This document shows positions 32,150 to 45,112 of a stretch of 64,000 nt of DNA, in pieces; position 1 is the stretch's first letter, and each line of letters opens with the position of its first letter. This DNA is from Cordilura impudica (lineage: Eukaryota; Arthropoda; Insecta; Diptera; Scathophagidae): assembly GCA_963682025.1 (NCBI GenBank), contig OY821521.1:95464051-95528050 (forward strand). The letters are read 5' to 3'. The notes under the pieces were generated by a model. It made no database searches and was not told where the DNA came from. It saw only the letters and a list, made by a program, of their open reading frames with translations. The translations under genes and the position numbers were made by a program.

Positions 32150-33735
32150 TATTCCCCCCCCCCCCCCAAACATGCGGTCAAATGTATAGATTGCGAAAAC
32201 TTCTTTAATAAAATTGGCAATCGGTTTTTAGTAGCTGGTGACTTTAATGCCAAACACCCGTGGTGGGGGTTCCAGACTTGTAAATCTTAAAGGCCGACAA
32301 CTGTACAGTTGCATCAACAAACATAATTATTAAACGTTATCAGGGGAAAGACCTACTTATTGGTCTACTGAACCAGCAAAAATACCGGATCTATTAGATT
32401 TCGCAGTATATAATGGCATACCTAGAAATATGTTGAATATATTAAACAATGATGACCTAAGCTCAGACCATACACCTATACTAATAAATTTAAGCTCATC
32501 TATAGAAATGCCAAAAAATTATAAAATAATAACACCAAAAACTGATCTGCGTTCGTTTTTGATAGAAATATTGATCTGCGAATTCCTATCAAGTCCGGAG
32601 AAAAATTAGATGACACGGTGGAAATGTTCAGAAATGTTATACATGAAGCTGCATTTCTTTCTACCCCAACATCAACACCCTCAAATGGAAATAATGTGTA
32701 TGTATCGGCTGATATAAGAGAACTCATGAGGAACAAGAGAAGACTCTGAAGGATTTGGCAACAAAGTAGACATCCAGCCGATAAAACAAATTTGAATTTA
32801 GCCACCAAGTATCTCAAAGAACGTGTTTCAAAATAGAAGAACAAGGAAATTGGAGAATATGTTCGTAATTTTAATGTAAATGCACTGAATAATGAGTACA
32901 ACCTGTGGAAAGCAACAACATATTTGAAAAGACCTGCTAAGAGAATTATTATTATAATAAAAGATTCTAATGACTCTTGATGTAGAACAGATATCCAGAA
33001 AGCAACTGCATTTGCAAATCATTTGAATGAAACATTCAAACCTTTATCTTTGAATTCAAATGATTCATAAATAATAAAATTTTCTGGACTCTGCATGCCA
33101 AATGGATCTTCCAATTGCTCACATTACTCCAACTGAAGTTAGTTCTGAAATAAATATTCTTAATATAACTAAATCACCTGGCTATGAATGCTTTAGTTAC
33201 AAAGTATTTCCGAAAATAGGAGTAATTTTCCTGACATTAATCTTTAACTCAATCTTCAGATTACAGCATTCCCCTGTTCAATGAAAGTGTACCGAAATTA
33301 CAATGATCGCTAAACCTAACAAACTAGAAAACAAAGTTAGCTGTTATAGGCCAATACGTTTAATGGCTATATTTTCAAAAATTTTCGAGAGGATTTTTCT
33401 TCGGAGATTACTTCCAATTCTAGAAAACAATAACATAATCCCAGAGTATCAGCTTGGCTTCCGTCATAAACATAGAATAGTCAATATTATTACTAATGCA
33501 TTAGAAAGCAAAAAATACTGCTCAGCTGTATTTTTGGATATAACTTGCAAATATGGTTGACTATTTGGAATATCAAAGTAAATGAACAAAAATCTACACA
33601 TGTAACGTTTACTTTAAGACGAGGCGATTGTCCAAAAATAAATTTTAATGGTGCACAAATTCCACAAAAAAGTAGTGTAAAATACTTGGGCATGGAAGGA
33701 TCATGTGAAAGCCAAAAGAATTCAAATAAATAAAG
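32150..33735 (+). pseudogene. Jockey-clade non-LTR retrotransposon relic (endonuclease and RT)
   Basis: The fragment keeps the order of a jockey-type ORF2. First come the C-terminal endonuclease motifs: RFLVAGDFNAKHPWWG, then RPTYWSTEPAKIPDLLDFAV and DDLSSDHTPILINL. Next is the linker with FRNVIHEAAFLSTP. Then come reverse-transcriptase blocks: EINILNITKSPGYECFSYKV, NKLENKVSCYRPIRLMAIFS, KIFERIFLRRLLP and IIPEYQLGFRHKH. After SAVFLDI it jumps directly to the thumb-side block VNEQKSTHVTFTLRRGDCP and SSVKYLGM, so the segment with the catalytic YxDD motif is deleted. Stops and frameshifts occur throughout. It is 5'-truncated and non-functional. Confidence 0.8.
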
Positions 33736-35387
33736 AATGAAGAAAAAAAATCCTTTATAACATACATCAGTACTAAATATTGATGATTACAATAATTATT
33801 TTAATTATAAAATCTTCTTTTTAACCGAAAATGTGTTCACAGATATTGTAAAAAATACAGCAGCCCTAGCGGTTAACCTCTTTTGGTAATTTTAACCGAA
33901 ACAAAATTGAATGAATCCATTTGTGTTGTAAATACCATCAATATATAACAAAATGTTAACACAACGGATTTGTTGATATTTACTGTCACTTAAAAAAAAA
34001 CTACAAAAATAAAAAAACAACAATATGTGAAAATTTAATTAACTTTTATTATTTTTATCGTGCAAAATAATAATAGAATCAAAAAAAGAGACAAAAATAT
34101 GTTCTTTGTCATGTCGACGATATTAAAATAAAATCACTACCAAAACCAATGAATATTGTGTCATTTGATTTAATTATTCCTTTTGTAATCATGAAGTCTT
34201 GTAAACTTTGAATGGATAAAGAACATAATGCAATTGGATAAGTTGTCGTGACCCCATTGAAGATTTTCAGACCATAATCAATATTTTTTCAGAACCATTA
34301 GATGTTTAAAACTACTGGATTGATGCTTGTCAAACGGCTGTGGCAAACATGTCAAAATTATATGCTTCAATCTGGAATATTTATATATATGTACAAATTA
34401 AATTAAATATTTCAACAACAACATACGTACATAGAGTACATTAAAGAAGACTATATGATTGGGTAAGTCAAGTGTATATGGACTCCGTGGTCATTAGAGC
34501 ACGTAAATCTAAATTTTTTGATAAATTTAGGGTGAAAAATGCTTTTAAAATACCATATTAGGGTAATTAAGCTATGCATTACAGGACTATTTTAGAGAAT
34601 TGAAAGAGGGACTTTTTTTATTAATACTATTGACTTATTCATAGTTATTCTAGAAGTCAAGTAATAATTTGTAAATTAGTTTTTTTTGAGTAGCTGCTAA
34701 ATATAGTTGCGGATATTATTTCTTTAATTATTTAAATAATTTTTTGGAATATTCTATTTAGTTTAATAAGCCTATAATTTGTATTTAATATATCGTTAAT
34801 TTCAAGAAACATCAGTCATTTTATTCTATAACTATAACAACACAAAACGAAAAAGTGAGTTTTTCAATTTTGAGCATACTTGTACCTTATGAAACAAAAA
34901 TCGAAAAGCATAAACAAATGACCACTTTTTCATGAATCAGAAAATATATTTAAATAATATATGAAACTAAACTTAATTGTTTATTAATTAATATAAATTA
35001 GTAAATTTTATGGCTTCCAACGTTTTTTTAATCTATATATATATATATAATTTATAAATATTTAAATGAGCCTAAAGGTATGTTAATCAATTTAAGCAAT
35101 TCACAATTCAACACAGAGCGTCTGATATATAATTTATATCATTCGCATTAACAGGGTTAAACGAATTATTATAAATATTTTATTTTATTTAATTTAATAT
35201 ATTTCTAAGACAGATTTAACATAAATTTTATCTTTCTCAGATTCTCCTCCATATGAACTATAAGTACGCCAATTTTCACACTCATCCGTGCCCGCATATT
35301 GCTTAAAAAGGGAACTACAATTTTACCTTCACGTATTAATATATAGGTAATGCTATCCAACGATTCATATATGATTTACAATTAAAA
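33736..35387. other. AT-rich intergenic DNA, no gene seen
   Basis: No recognisable coding or repeat family beyond (TA)n runs near 35035. Confidence 0.5.
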
Positions 35388-36166
35388 ACAAGTAAGAAAA
35401 TTATAGTCGGTCTAGCCCGACTATACGATACCCTATACCATGGTTTAGAGACCCTATCTCTTCGGTCCAACTAATTGGATATAGCAAATAAGCATAAACC
35501 AAATTTGAGTGGCATTTTTATTAATTTTTTTGGCTGTAGATATGAAAAAGTTCATATCGGATGATATGTCTATATGGGGACTAGGTCCGATCCTGACCAT
35601 ATTTGGTAAAGTCACTTACACTTTGAAAAAATATATACAAACAAAAGTTGAGAAGAATCAGTGCAATATTTTTGTTTTTTGATAGATTTAAATGAAGATC
35701 GGGAAGCAGCTCTATATGGGGCCTATGTCTAAGAGTTGTCCAATAGGGATCATTTATGGACTACTGATTAATGTCTGTAATATGTACATATAAACCCAAT
35801 TTGACTAAGATTTGTATGATAATTTGGATCTTATGGCAATATATGTTGATTTCATAGAGGTCATTTGTATGGGGGCTAGGTCTGAACATGGACCCATTCT
35901 CACCAATTTCAATAGCCTTCATTCCATGGCCGATAAAAGATTAAATACCAAATTTCATCGAAATATATTCATATTTGCGACCTGCAGTTTGATTACAAGC
36001 TTTACATGGACACACAGACGGACGGACGGACATCGTTAAATCGAATCAGATAGTGATTCTGATTCGATCGGTATTATTAAAGATGGTTGTAGGTCAAATA
36101 TTTTTGGTTGTTACAAACAGCAGCACAAAGTCATTATACCCAAACCACATAGTGGTATAGGGTATA
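35388..36166 (-). mobile_element. DINE-like element copy E
   Basis: Full-length: ACAAGTAAG tail, one-mismatch palindrome TAGTCGGTCTAGCCCGACTA, and GGACGGACGGAC run near 36020. It ends GGTATAGGGTATA. Compared with copies A-C it has an extra block around 35725 (GGCCTATGTCTAAGAGTTGT), shared with copies F and G, which marks a subfamily. Confidence 0.8.
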
Positions 36167-36404
36167 AAAATACTTATTCAAGTTCATTAACGTAATGTTG
36201 AGTAGAAGAATTTTAGTTTTTTTTTAAGTAGTGAAGTGAATTCGTACTAATTGATCTTGACCAAGCATATAATTAAATTTTTATTATATGAATATGCGAA
36301 AAGAAAGCATTTCGGTTATAGGGGTCTTTAGCTAATTATTTTACGTAGAAATACGAAGTTGCAAACCCAACTCAGAGAAAGTGGTGTTTTAATTGTTTTT
36401 AATG
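36167..36404. other. Intergenic DNA, no gene seen
   Basis: Short AT-rich spacer. Confidence 0.4.
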
Positions 36405-36540
36405 TGTAAACATCTATACACGCAGGGGGTAAAAATCTATTTCACAATACAATCACAAAAACAGCGTAAGATGTAAGACGTAAGACTATATCGGTGTGAC
36501 TTAAGATTGCATTGGTGAAAATATTATGACATGTAATAAC
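36405..36540. repeat. Second copy of the ATGTGTAAACATCTA repeat
   Basis: Matches 27750-27875 with about 85% identity by eye. Confidence 0.65.
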
Positions 36541-36735
36541 TTTTTGTCTCTGTTTTCTGCAGTATATTTCTTCACTTTTTATAAACATTTATAATTAATT
36601 TCCTCAATCATTTAGAAGTATTCTTAACTTTATAATTTATTCCATATAAATAACACAATTATCACTGCATTTAATATTAATGCTAATCAAACATAAATCA
36701 AAAATATATAAAAATAAAAAATGAACGAATTACAG

Positions 36736-36852
36736 TAAAAAGGAAGTGTTTGGAGATAAAATGGAGGGACAATTCATTGGAAAGTGTTTGGAGAAAAAAT
36801 GAAGGCACGATTTCATTAGGAAGTGTTTGGAGGTAAACTGAGGGAGCGAATA
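36736..36852. repeat. Minisatellite, three units of about 46 bp
   Basis: GGAAGTGTTTGGAG recurs at about 36741, 36780 and 36820, each followed by (A)nATG/CTGAGG-GGAGC-like text. Confidence 0.65.
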
Positions 36853-36869
36853 GCGTTATAAAAACGTTT

Positions 36870-37064
36870 TGAAATATGAAAAATTAAAAATGAAAAATAA
36901 ATAATGGAAAATGAGAAATAAAAAATGAAAAATGAGAAATGAAAAATAAAAAATGAAAAATGAAATATGAAAAATGAAAAATAAAAAATTAAAATGAAAA
37001 TCAGAAATGAAAATGAAAATGAAAATTGAAAAATAAAAAATTAAAAATATAGAATGAAAAATAA
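36870..37064. repeat. Low-complexity (AAAAATGAAAAATGAGAAATG)n tract
   Basis: Purine-rich simple repeat directly abutting DINE copy F. The long minus-strand frame across it is an artefact of composition. Confidence 0.8.
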
Positions 37065-37863
37065 ACAAGTAAGAAAATTATAGTCGGTCTAGACCGACTA
37101 TACGATACCCTATACCATGCGTTTAGAGACCCTATCTCTCAGGCCCAACTAACTGGACATTGAAAATAAGCAAAAACCAAATTTGAGTGGGATTTTTATT
37201 AATTTTTTTGGCTGCAGATATGAAAAAGTTCATATCGGATGCTATATCTATAAAGGGACTAGGTCCAAAAATGGACCGATCCTGATCATGTTTGGTAAAG
37301 TCTCTTGTATTTTGCAAAAATATATACAAACAAAATTTGAGAAGAATCAGTGCAATATTTTTGTTTTTTGGTAGATTTAAGTGAAGATCGGGAAGCAGCT
37401 CTATATGGGGCCTATGACTAAAAGTTGTCCAATAGGGATCATTTTTGGACTAGTGATTAATGGATGTAATATATACATACAAACCCAATTTGACTAAGAT
37501 TTGTATGATAATTTGGATCTTATGGCAATATATGTTGATTTCATAGGGGTAATTTGTATGGGGGCTAGGTCTGAACATGGACCGATTCTCACCAATTTCA
37601 ATAGCGTTCATCCCATGGCCGATAAAAGATCAAATACCAAATTTCATCAAAATAAATTCATATTTGCGACCTGCAGTTTGATTACAAGCTTTAAATGGAC
37701 ACACAGACGGACGGACGGACGGACGGACATCGTTAAATCGAATCAGATAGTGATTCTGATTCGATCGGTATAATTAAAGATGGGTGTAGGTCAAATATTT
37801 TTGGTTGTTACAAACAGCAGCACAAAGTCATTATACCTAAACCACATAGTGGTATAGGGTATA
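37065..37863 (-). mobile_element. DINE-like element copy F
   Basis: Full-length 799 bp with perfect TAGTCGGTCTAGACCGACTA palindrome, ACAAGTAAG tail and five GGAC units near 37706. It ends GGTATAGGGTATA. It belongs to the same subfamily as E and G, while its first 300 bp are nearly identical to copy C. Confidence 0.85.
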
Positions 37864-37937
37864 AAAAACTGCAAATATTGACTTTAATTTCTGAATTAAC
37901 CACGAAAAATCATATTTTCATTGTACGAGTACATAAA

Positions 37938-38233
37938 TCTATATTTTTAAGAGGCAAGGCGATTTCTTATGACCGATATAAAAATTTGCACCGTATTGTG
38001 TATTGTGAATTGGCTAAAATTGATTATAAACTTATTTATTAACAAACCCATTAATATATCTTCTGTGTGTTTAACAAATATTTATATAGAAATTTAATAA
38101 ATTTTATTGAAAAAGTGTTAAATTGTGAATTGGCTAAAATTGATTAGCATACCCTCTTATAAAATTATTTATTAAATGAAAAAATAAAATTTCCTATAAT
38201 TTGAACTCGAATTTCGAGGCTGGGCTCTGCTAG
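37938..38233 (+). mobile_element. Non-autonomous Helitron, copy H3
   Basis: Starts TCTATATTTTTAAGAGGC, ends with the CTCGAATTTCGAGG hairpin and CTAG, and sits between A (37937) and T (38234). At 296 bp it is shorter than H4 through an internal deletion. A GTGAATTGGCTAAAATTGAT segment occurs twice inside it. Confidence 0.75.
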
Positions 38234-39574
38234 TATGCTATAATATGTAGCTCAAACATCTTACCACCTTGTTATAAGAGTTATAAATCAGTAAAGCTGC
38301 CTTTTATAATGCTTTAAAGTCCAGCTGGACTGGCTTCTTCAATGTCGATGTCCGGTCAAATCAGATCAAATTTTTCGACCACTATTGTTTTATTATTTTA
38401 TTATTTGTTTATTTTGTATTTTTACAACAATTGCAATGAAACTTAGAATTCTGAATGGTCACAACTTATTGAAATTTTAAGGCATTAATTTAGTTGCTCC
38501 TGATAAGTAACATTATTTATTTATTTTTTATTTTTGTAATTATTGTAATAATCTAAATTTTCTATTAATTCAATACAATTTAATCTTCAAAGAAAAAAAA
38601 ATTATAGATCATTAAAAGCGGACAAATTTAGAAGAATGCGTGCGTATTTACGGAATCGTATTTATTATTCTTTATCATGTAAAATATTTTTATTATTTTG
38701 CTTCGTTAATTATAATTTAAAAATAAATAAATAAATTTAAGCTTTAAAAAATTATGTGTTTTTTATATATTCTGCAGTTATTTATGCATTTGAGATGGGT
38801 GACTTCGATAAATGGTTGCAACAATCAATAAGAAAAAGTGAAAATTCGATTGTATCAACTAAATATTTCGAATCGTATGGGGATTTTTAAAATATAATTG
38901 AGTGTAATTTCTGAATAACAGAATAATATGATAGTACATAGATAGGACTACAAAAATTTAATTGGCAACAAATTCGGTACAACGCATCCGTTCTCTGTGT
39001 GTAAGAATGTACTACTATAATCACTGATAAAGGTATAATGCCAGAGACCAGTGACCGGAGACTGTTGGACATGTCGAAAAACAAGAATCAACATTTTCAC
39101 CATATTTTGGGTGCTAGGAATCGAACTAAATCTTTAGTTTTTTGAGTTACTTATCACGATGTATTCATACATATTTAATTATTTTAGTTTTTCACTGAGT
39201 TGGTGATTTTTACGTTCACCATTTTATACTGCGGTGGTTTTTTCAGTAAACTTTATTCAGCGAAGTTGTTCGGAATGATCGAAATAAAATAAAATAAAAA
39301 ACATAACTGGCTACAATTGCAAACTTTAAATTTCACAAAATCTATAACGAAAATCTAACAGAGAACTTTGGCTATAGTGTACAAATTAAAATTACATACC
39401 AAGCACTAACCATATTCAATATTTTGTTTTAAAGTAATAACAATACGCTTAGATCTGCTATTTTTGTTATCTTTACTGTATCATTTCGAAAAATATACAT
39501 AAATTTTTTTTAATGATGTTCTAAAAATATCATGTTCATTTCATTTAAAGTCTAAAAATAGTTCATTGTAATGT
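38234..39574. other. Intergenic DNA, no gene seen
   Basis: AT-rich. No domain-bearing ORF and no clear repeat. Confidence 0.45.
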
Positions 39575-39863
39575 TGTTGTAACGACAACAAGAGGACGAT
39601 TTATATTTATGTTAAAGGGATCTTTTTATAGATCTCTAGCCAGTAGACACAGACCCACCGCCAAAGTTAATTTTGCGTGTGCTTGCACACCTTGTCATTG
39701 ATCCAACCGCCAGACGATGTTATCAACATCATCACATTATAGTTCTATAAATACTTCTGATATAGAGTAGTCATTGGCTTTTGTTTGCTCTTTTTTTTTG
39801 GTTTTGTTAACGTAATGAACGTGTTTTGTTGTAAACTTGTCTGGTGGATTTAAATTAAATGTA
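39575..39863 (+). mobile_element. Possible solo LTR (BEL/Pao-like)
   Basis: The left edge TGTTGTAACGACAACA is a palindrome starting TG, as seen at the start of some BEL/Pao LTRs. A TATAAATA box lies at 39746. The block is clearly less AT-rich than its flanks, and a TG...CA right edge could fall at TGTTTACA near 39870. No target duplication was found, so this is tentative; a host promoter or other element is possible. Confidence 0.3.
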
Positions 39864-40075
39864 GCAGATGTTTACAATTTAACAAACTATTTTTAACCCC
39901 TTGATGGCCAAATAAATTGTTTTAAAATATAATTAATTGTAAAATAATTTATTAAATTTTGATATTCTAAATTTAGTAAAAAAATTCTTTAATCGAACTA
40001 AATAATTTTAATTGTCTTACTTTGAAATATTGAAAATATATCTATATATATTTTTTTTAAAATGAATTTTATACA

Positions 40076-40449
40076 TCTATAATATTAATAGGCAAGGCGA
40101 TTTCTTGTGACCGATGTAAGTTTCACAGTTTTACCCCGATTTTGACAAAAAATTTATCATTTGAAAGGTATTTATTTTTAGCTGTTACGCAGATTTACAG
40201 ATTTTCATCGTCTGGAATATTTTTTTGGAGTTATGATCGTTTAAAGTTGCTACTAACACATACATAAAATTATACAATGCTATGTGTGTGTTTATAAAAT
40301 TTGTTAATTTGTTTCTGTTAATTTGTTGAGTGTGTTTTCTTCATTTAAAATGAGTTGAATTGTGAAGCATACCTTTAGGGTCTTTATTGAATGAAAAAAT
40401 AAAATTTCCCAGAATTTGCACTCGAATTTCGAGTGTTGGAATCTGCTAG
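40076..40449 (+). mobile_element. Non-autonomous Helitron, copy H4
   Basis: Best preserved copy, 374 bp. It begins TCTATAATATTAATAGGC. The terminal hairpin ACTCGAATTTCGAGT is followed by GTTGGAATCTG and CTAG. The flanks are A (40075) and T (40450). H1 is its reverse-orientation relative with matching internal segments (TATACAATGCTATGTGTGTG-type text). Confidence 0.85.
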
Positions 40450-42309
40450 TATGTATTAAAGTCCAAAAACTTTCAAGTTTCTCTTTTGAAACTTATGTTT
40501 AAAATTTCTAATAGATTGTGTAAAGTATATTAGATAATTAATTATTAAATAATTATTACTTAAAATTTAAATAATATTCAAAAATAATATTGGAAATTTA
40601 AATTTATAAACAATTTAAGATGTAGATATGCAATAAAATTTTTGAAAATTGTAGATAAAGAATCTCCAAAATAAATTTGGTTTTTTCATTTTGAGAAAAA
40701 ATTCAGATTTTAATGAAATGCAATGAATGCAATGGGGTATAATTGTTTTCTTGTACTATAAATACAATTAAAAAAAAAATTTTTTAAGTTTACTATTATT
40801 AAAAAAAAAAAAAATTTAAATGAATATGAAATATATACTATTAATATAATAATATAAAATTAAAGAAAAGCAATACTTATTGCAAGTCGTAAGTGATTAC
40901 AGAAAACAATTTGTATCGCACACTAAATCATCCTTAAATACACCAAAATAAATAGAATTAATTTTATATTTCATATTCCTTTGAATAAATAGTCTTTTAT
41001 TAGCTTTGGGTTACTTGTAGGTCCTCTTATTTTATTTAGAAAAATATAGATAGTTTTTATACATAAAAAAATTTTATAAAAAAAATTGGTTAAAATTTTT
41101 TTTTAATTTATATTCGCGAGCAATAAGCAGATAATTGCAGCAAAGATATATCACAATGGATTATTTTGATCTCAGGTGCACTGAAGGGTTAAATAAATAA
41201 AAATTAACCGAATTATTTTTCTTAAATTCTAAATAGTGGTTTCATCGGGTTTAACAGAAAAACTCGTTTTTGGTCATTTTTATTTAAAAATATCTTAAAA
41301 TCCAAAGCTGGCCTTGGCAAATAATGGGTTAACGTTCTCGGATTTATTTAGGAGCGGAAGTTCTACATATTTGGTTATTATATTTTAAGCATCGCATCTA
41401 AAAATTCAACAGCACTTACAAAATATTTGAATTTTTTGAATAAATTGTCTTTTATTAGCTTGGGGTCATATGTGACCCCAATTCCAAAAGGGTTAATGGG
41501 GTCATATTATTTTTTTCCGAAACCCTAGGCTATTAAGATTAAATATAACAGTTAAAAGTAGAAAAGTGATGAATTTTTGATACAAAGTATTTAGAAAGAG
41601 TACATTTACAGAACATTGTACTAAAATCCCATTTTTCTTGAAATCCGCAAAAATAAAATCCTTGTCAAAAAAATTCTGGCATAAGGATTTACTTAAAAAT
41701 TCACACAGTTAATCTGTAACATGTATTTAACAAAAACTTAAAGTTTAAGATCCAGTTTCTTAAATTTTGTTTAAGAAAATTTTTTAAAACTTGAAAAAGG
41801 TGTTTTCAAAATTTTATCAAAACAATTTCCCATTTTCGGTCTGAATGCGCAATAGGTTGACAACGTGGTAATAAAATGATATTTCATATCTGAGTACTTA
41901 TAAGTATAGAGACCAAAATTATTGCTTTAATCAATTTCGCAAAGTTGAAAAAAATGCCATCAAATTTCATGAGCTAGTTTTTTTTTTAGCACAAAAGTGG
42001 TCTGGGGCATTTGCTATTTCTTGGCGAGGTTTTATTCGATTTTGAAGTTTTAATGCTTTTTGAAAGGATACTTTAATGCTGATCCCGAATTATACAACAA
42101 CTTGTCGGAAGAATTAAACTACAGAACGAAATTTTCGTAAAATCTGAAAAAAGTCATATTTTCCCATATAAATACACTTGAATTTTTCAATCGCGTTGAG
42201 GCACGACTAACTGTTTTTTGATTGGCCCAAAACTTGTATTTCTCAGTTTTTTTGTTATTCGCATATTTCCAGGGGGTGAGACCGAGAGTTTGAACACTTT
42301 TTTTATTAA
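40450..42309. other. AT-rich intergenic DNA, no gene seen
   Basis: A motif TGAATAAATWGTCTTTTATTAG occurs twice (about 40983 and 41437), each near a GGTCATATGTGACC- or GGGTTACTTG-like segment, hinting at a short dispersed repeat. No coding signal. Confidence 0.45.
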
Positions 42310-42835
42310 GGGCCACCCTAATGTACATCATTAAGATATCTCCAAAAAATTTACTCACAAACTATGCCTTTGCCTTGAAAAAATTTTTTGGGCATTGTCA
42401 TTTTAGAACTTTCAGACCAGGAGCATTTTTTTCTCCGCGTATGAATACGTTACGTTATTTAGAATATGCCTGTATTCAAGGAATGTCCAGACCAATTCCT
42501 TGGCCCGAACAGCAACACTGTACTCGTCGTACAAATGTTATTATGACATGGCCTCTTAAATTAAACTTGGACTTATCTGAAAAGAGAACAGTATTCCAAT
42601 TCCGTCCTGACCAGTGAATGTGTTTTTTTAGCAAAGTATATGCGAGCCAGACGATATTCCTTGATATCAGCGGTTTCTTCACATGACGATAAGATCAGCC
42701 CCAATTTCTTGTCGGGAAACAGTTCGAGCGCATATTTTTAGTTTCGAACTGTCAATAACCGCTTGAAGCATATTAAATTATCCTGCCTTTGACTCGTTTT
42801 AAGGGGCTTGGCGCGGTAATGTTGAGTCGTCACCG
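42310..42835 (-). pseudogene. Tc1-like transposase relic
   Basis: Reading the minus strand from about 42835 gives PLKTSQRQDNLICFKR (the helix-turn-helix part with frameshifts), then RTVSRQEIGADL, KPLISRNIVWLAYTLLKKHI, HWSGRNWNTVLFSDKSKFNL and VRRVQCCCSGQGIG. This is the Tc1 family's RTVSRRL...KPLIS...HW...W-x-VLFSDESKFNL core, with the first catalytic aspartate retained in FSDKS. The rest of the catalytic domain is lost. AAGGGCCACCCTAATGTACA at about 42309 may be its terminal repeat. Confidence 0.7.
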
Positions 42836-43139
42836 TACCTCTTTCAAGTTATTTCTTGATAATATTTGAAATTATGAATTTATTCATAGAATATTTTTCA
42901 CAAAGTTTCTTTTGCTTAAGACCAGCAGTATTATGGATAAGATTTATTTATTATTATAAGATTTAAAACATTGAAAAATACAATTGGGTTTAAAACTCAG
43001 TCAAAAGAAAACGGCAGAAACTATAAATAATAAAAAAAACGGTTATGATTTTATACATTTTCTTTCATACCATCTTTAATTTTTATTGCTTTAATCAAGT
43101 ATCCATTGTTTTGGCATCACTAAAAAATATCTATTTATT

Positions 43140-43395
43140 TATAACCTCCACACCAAAGTGCAGCGGATATATTTCAATTTAACAACGCGTTTGTAACTCA
43201 TCGAAATAAATTCCGGAGACCCCAAAAACTATATACATATATTCTTGATCCTTACCAAAAGAGAAATGGATCTTGCAATGTTCGTCTGTCAGTCTGTCTG
43301 TCTGTTGAAAACATTCTTCTGTCTGCAACTGGTCGAGTAGGTCATACTACTTAGGCTTAAAATGTTTGGAGCCTCTAGACCAAATAGGTGAGGAA
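43140..43395 (+). mobile_element. (GTCY)n DINE-like relic, second family, copy K2
   Basis: Starts TATAACCTCCACACCAAAG and shares AATAAATTCCGGAGA-C, TTCTTGATCCTTA and a GTCTGTCAGTCTGTCTGTCT run with K1. Confidence 0.6.
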
Positions 43396-44367
43396 TAACA
43401 TATGAAAATAAAGATATATTCCGATAACACTTCATATAAAAAACTAATCATAGAGAAAAATGTTTATACGCCACAGAGCATGTGCATATAGATGTGTATC
43501 AGCGATGCATACACATTTTGGTTTGCTTGTTGATTTTTTGCACATCTAAACGTTCACGCGAACAAAAATGTTTTATGTATCGCTGATAAATAAACAAACA
43601 AGAATATAATTGCACATACATATGTATGTTTTCTCATTTATGCTGATTGCTTTTAATAATTGCGTTTAATTAAAAATGCACGAAAATACCTAAGTTTTTT
43701 GTAATTATATAATTAATTTTAAACCACATTGTAGGTATAAAACTTAGCGACGATAATGTGAAATCTAACCTGTGTTAACAACCTTGGTTATAATAATGTC
43801 TTTAGAACACGGGTACCACAACCGAATTTAATACATTTACTTGTATTTAATTATATTTTTTGTAACAAAGTTGGTACCTTTTGATAGAGAACATAATTTT
43901 AGGACTAAACGCGAAAAGTTTCCAGTGTATTGTCACCCACTGCATATTTATGAATGGACGGACATAGTAAATTCGAATCTGAATCACCCAGCACATAGTA
44001 ACCAACATCACTCAGTCGACTTTATTATTTATTATGAAAAAATTTCTTTGAAAATTAAATTTATGCACTTCAATGTTAAACTTCAAAATAATTGTCTACA
44101 GTACCGGCCGGCATACAACTCAACATGAGCCTTTTATCTTTTAAAAATAAATTTTATTTTAATATAATAAAAAATATATAGTAGTTGCATATATATATGT
44201 ATGTATGTACATATGTACATATATTTATTAAAATAGACTTTATTGAAAAACAATCAGCGTAATATGAAAAGACATAAATTTAGCAATCCGATTCCAATTA
44301 GTAACACAATTTGTATTTATATTTTTGTGGCCTCAACTGAAAACTGATACATGTGAAAAACATAATC

Positions 44368-44399
<32 letters not shown>

Positions 44400-44751
44400 C
44401 GACCACAAACACGACCACGACAATGTACATATGTACACATAAGTAGTTATGACTCGTGGGTAATAAATGAATGTACTTTATACAAACATATGTATATAAG
44501 TATATGTATGTGTATGATGGTAACCTCTATCAATGTTCTTCTGTGCTCTTTAAAGTCTATAAAACGCCCTCTAATATAAATAGGATATTTTATGAAAATA
44601 TCTCTTCTTTTTTTCGTGTGCATATGTTTTATAAATCAGAAATAAAAATGGTAATAAGTGCAAAAACTGAATATACTCGTAGCAGAATAATTTTTTTGAT
44701 TTATCATGAACAAAAAAAAAAAATTATATGCCGAATATAAGTTATGGTTCT
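43396..44751. other. Intergenic DNA with microsatellites
   Basis: (TATA)/(TATG) runs at 44190-44225 and 44370-44400. A diverged DINE-like trace, ATGGACGGACATAGTAAATTC, lies at about 43954. No gene. Confidence 0.45.
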
Positions 44752-44975
44752 TGAGATCATTCCGCACAAAATTCGACTCATTTCGTTTCACAACCACCGA
44801 AATCGCCTGATTTAAGACCACGTGACTTCCGACTTTTTAATAAACTCGAAGCACCTCCCCGTAGTCAATTGATGAGATAAAAGACGAATCGCTGTGCCAT
44901 TCCGGAAATCGAATTTAAAAACTGCTTCAAGGATTGCAAAAAGCGTTGGATTATTTAGAAGATTTAATTTTATAA
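44752..44975 (+). pseudogene. Mariner transposase C-terminal relic
   Basis: The plus strand reads PPKSPDLRPRDFRLFNKLEA, then after a stop IPEIEFKNCFKDCKKRW. These match the mariner SPDLAPCDFFLFPKLK block (with the last catalytic D) and the IPKSxFQKCFxDWKKRW C-terminus. Only about 70 codons remain. Confidence 0.65.
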
Positions 44976-45112
44976 CAAAAGTAACTTTATATGAATTTTA
45001 TACTTTGCTGTAAATTATAAGTATATACAAAACTGACTGTGCGATATCCTATACCATGAGTTATAGATTTAACCATGCCGGAAATAATGGACGTGACCAT
45101 TGCCAGGTGTGT

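Noticed and set aside
36856..37068. 70-codon phenylalanine/isoleucine-rich minus-strand ORF
   Set aside because: Translation of a low-complexity AAAAATGAAAAATG tract.
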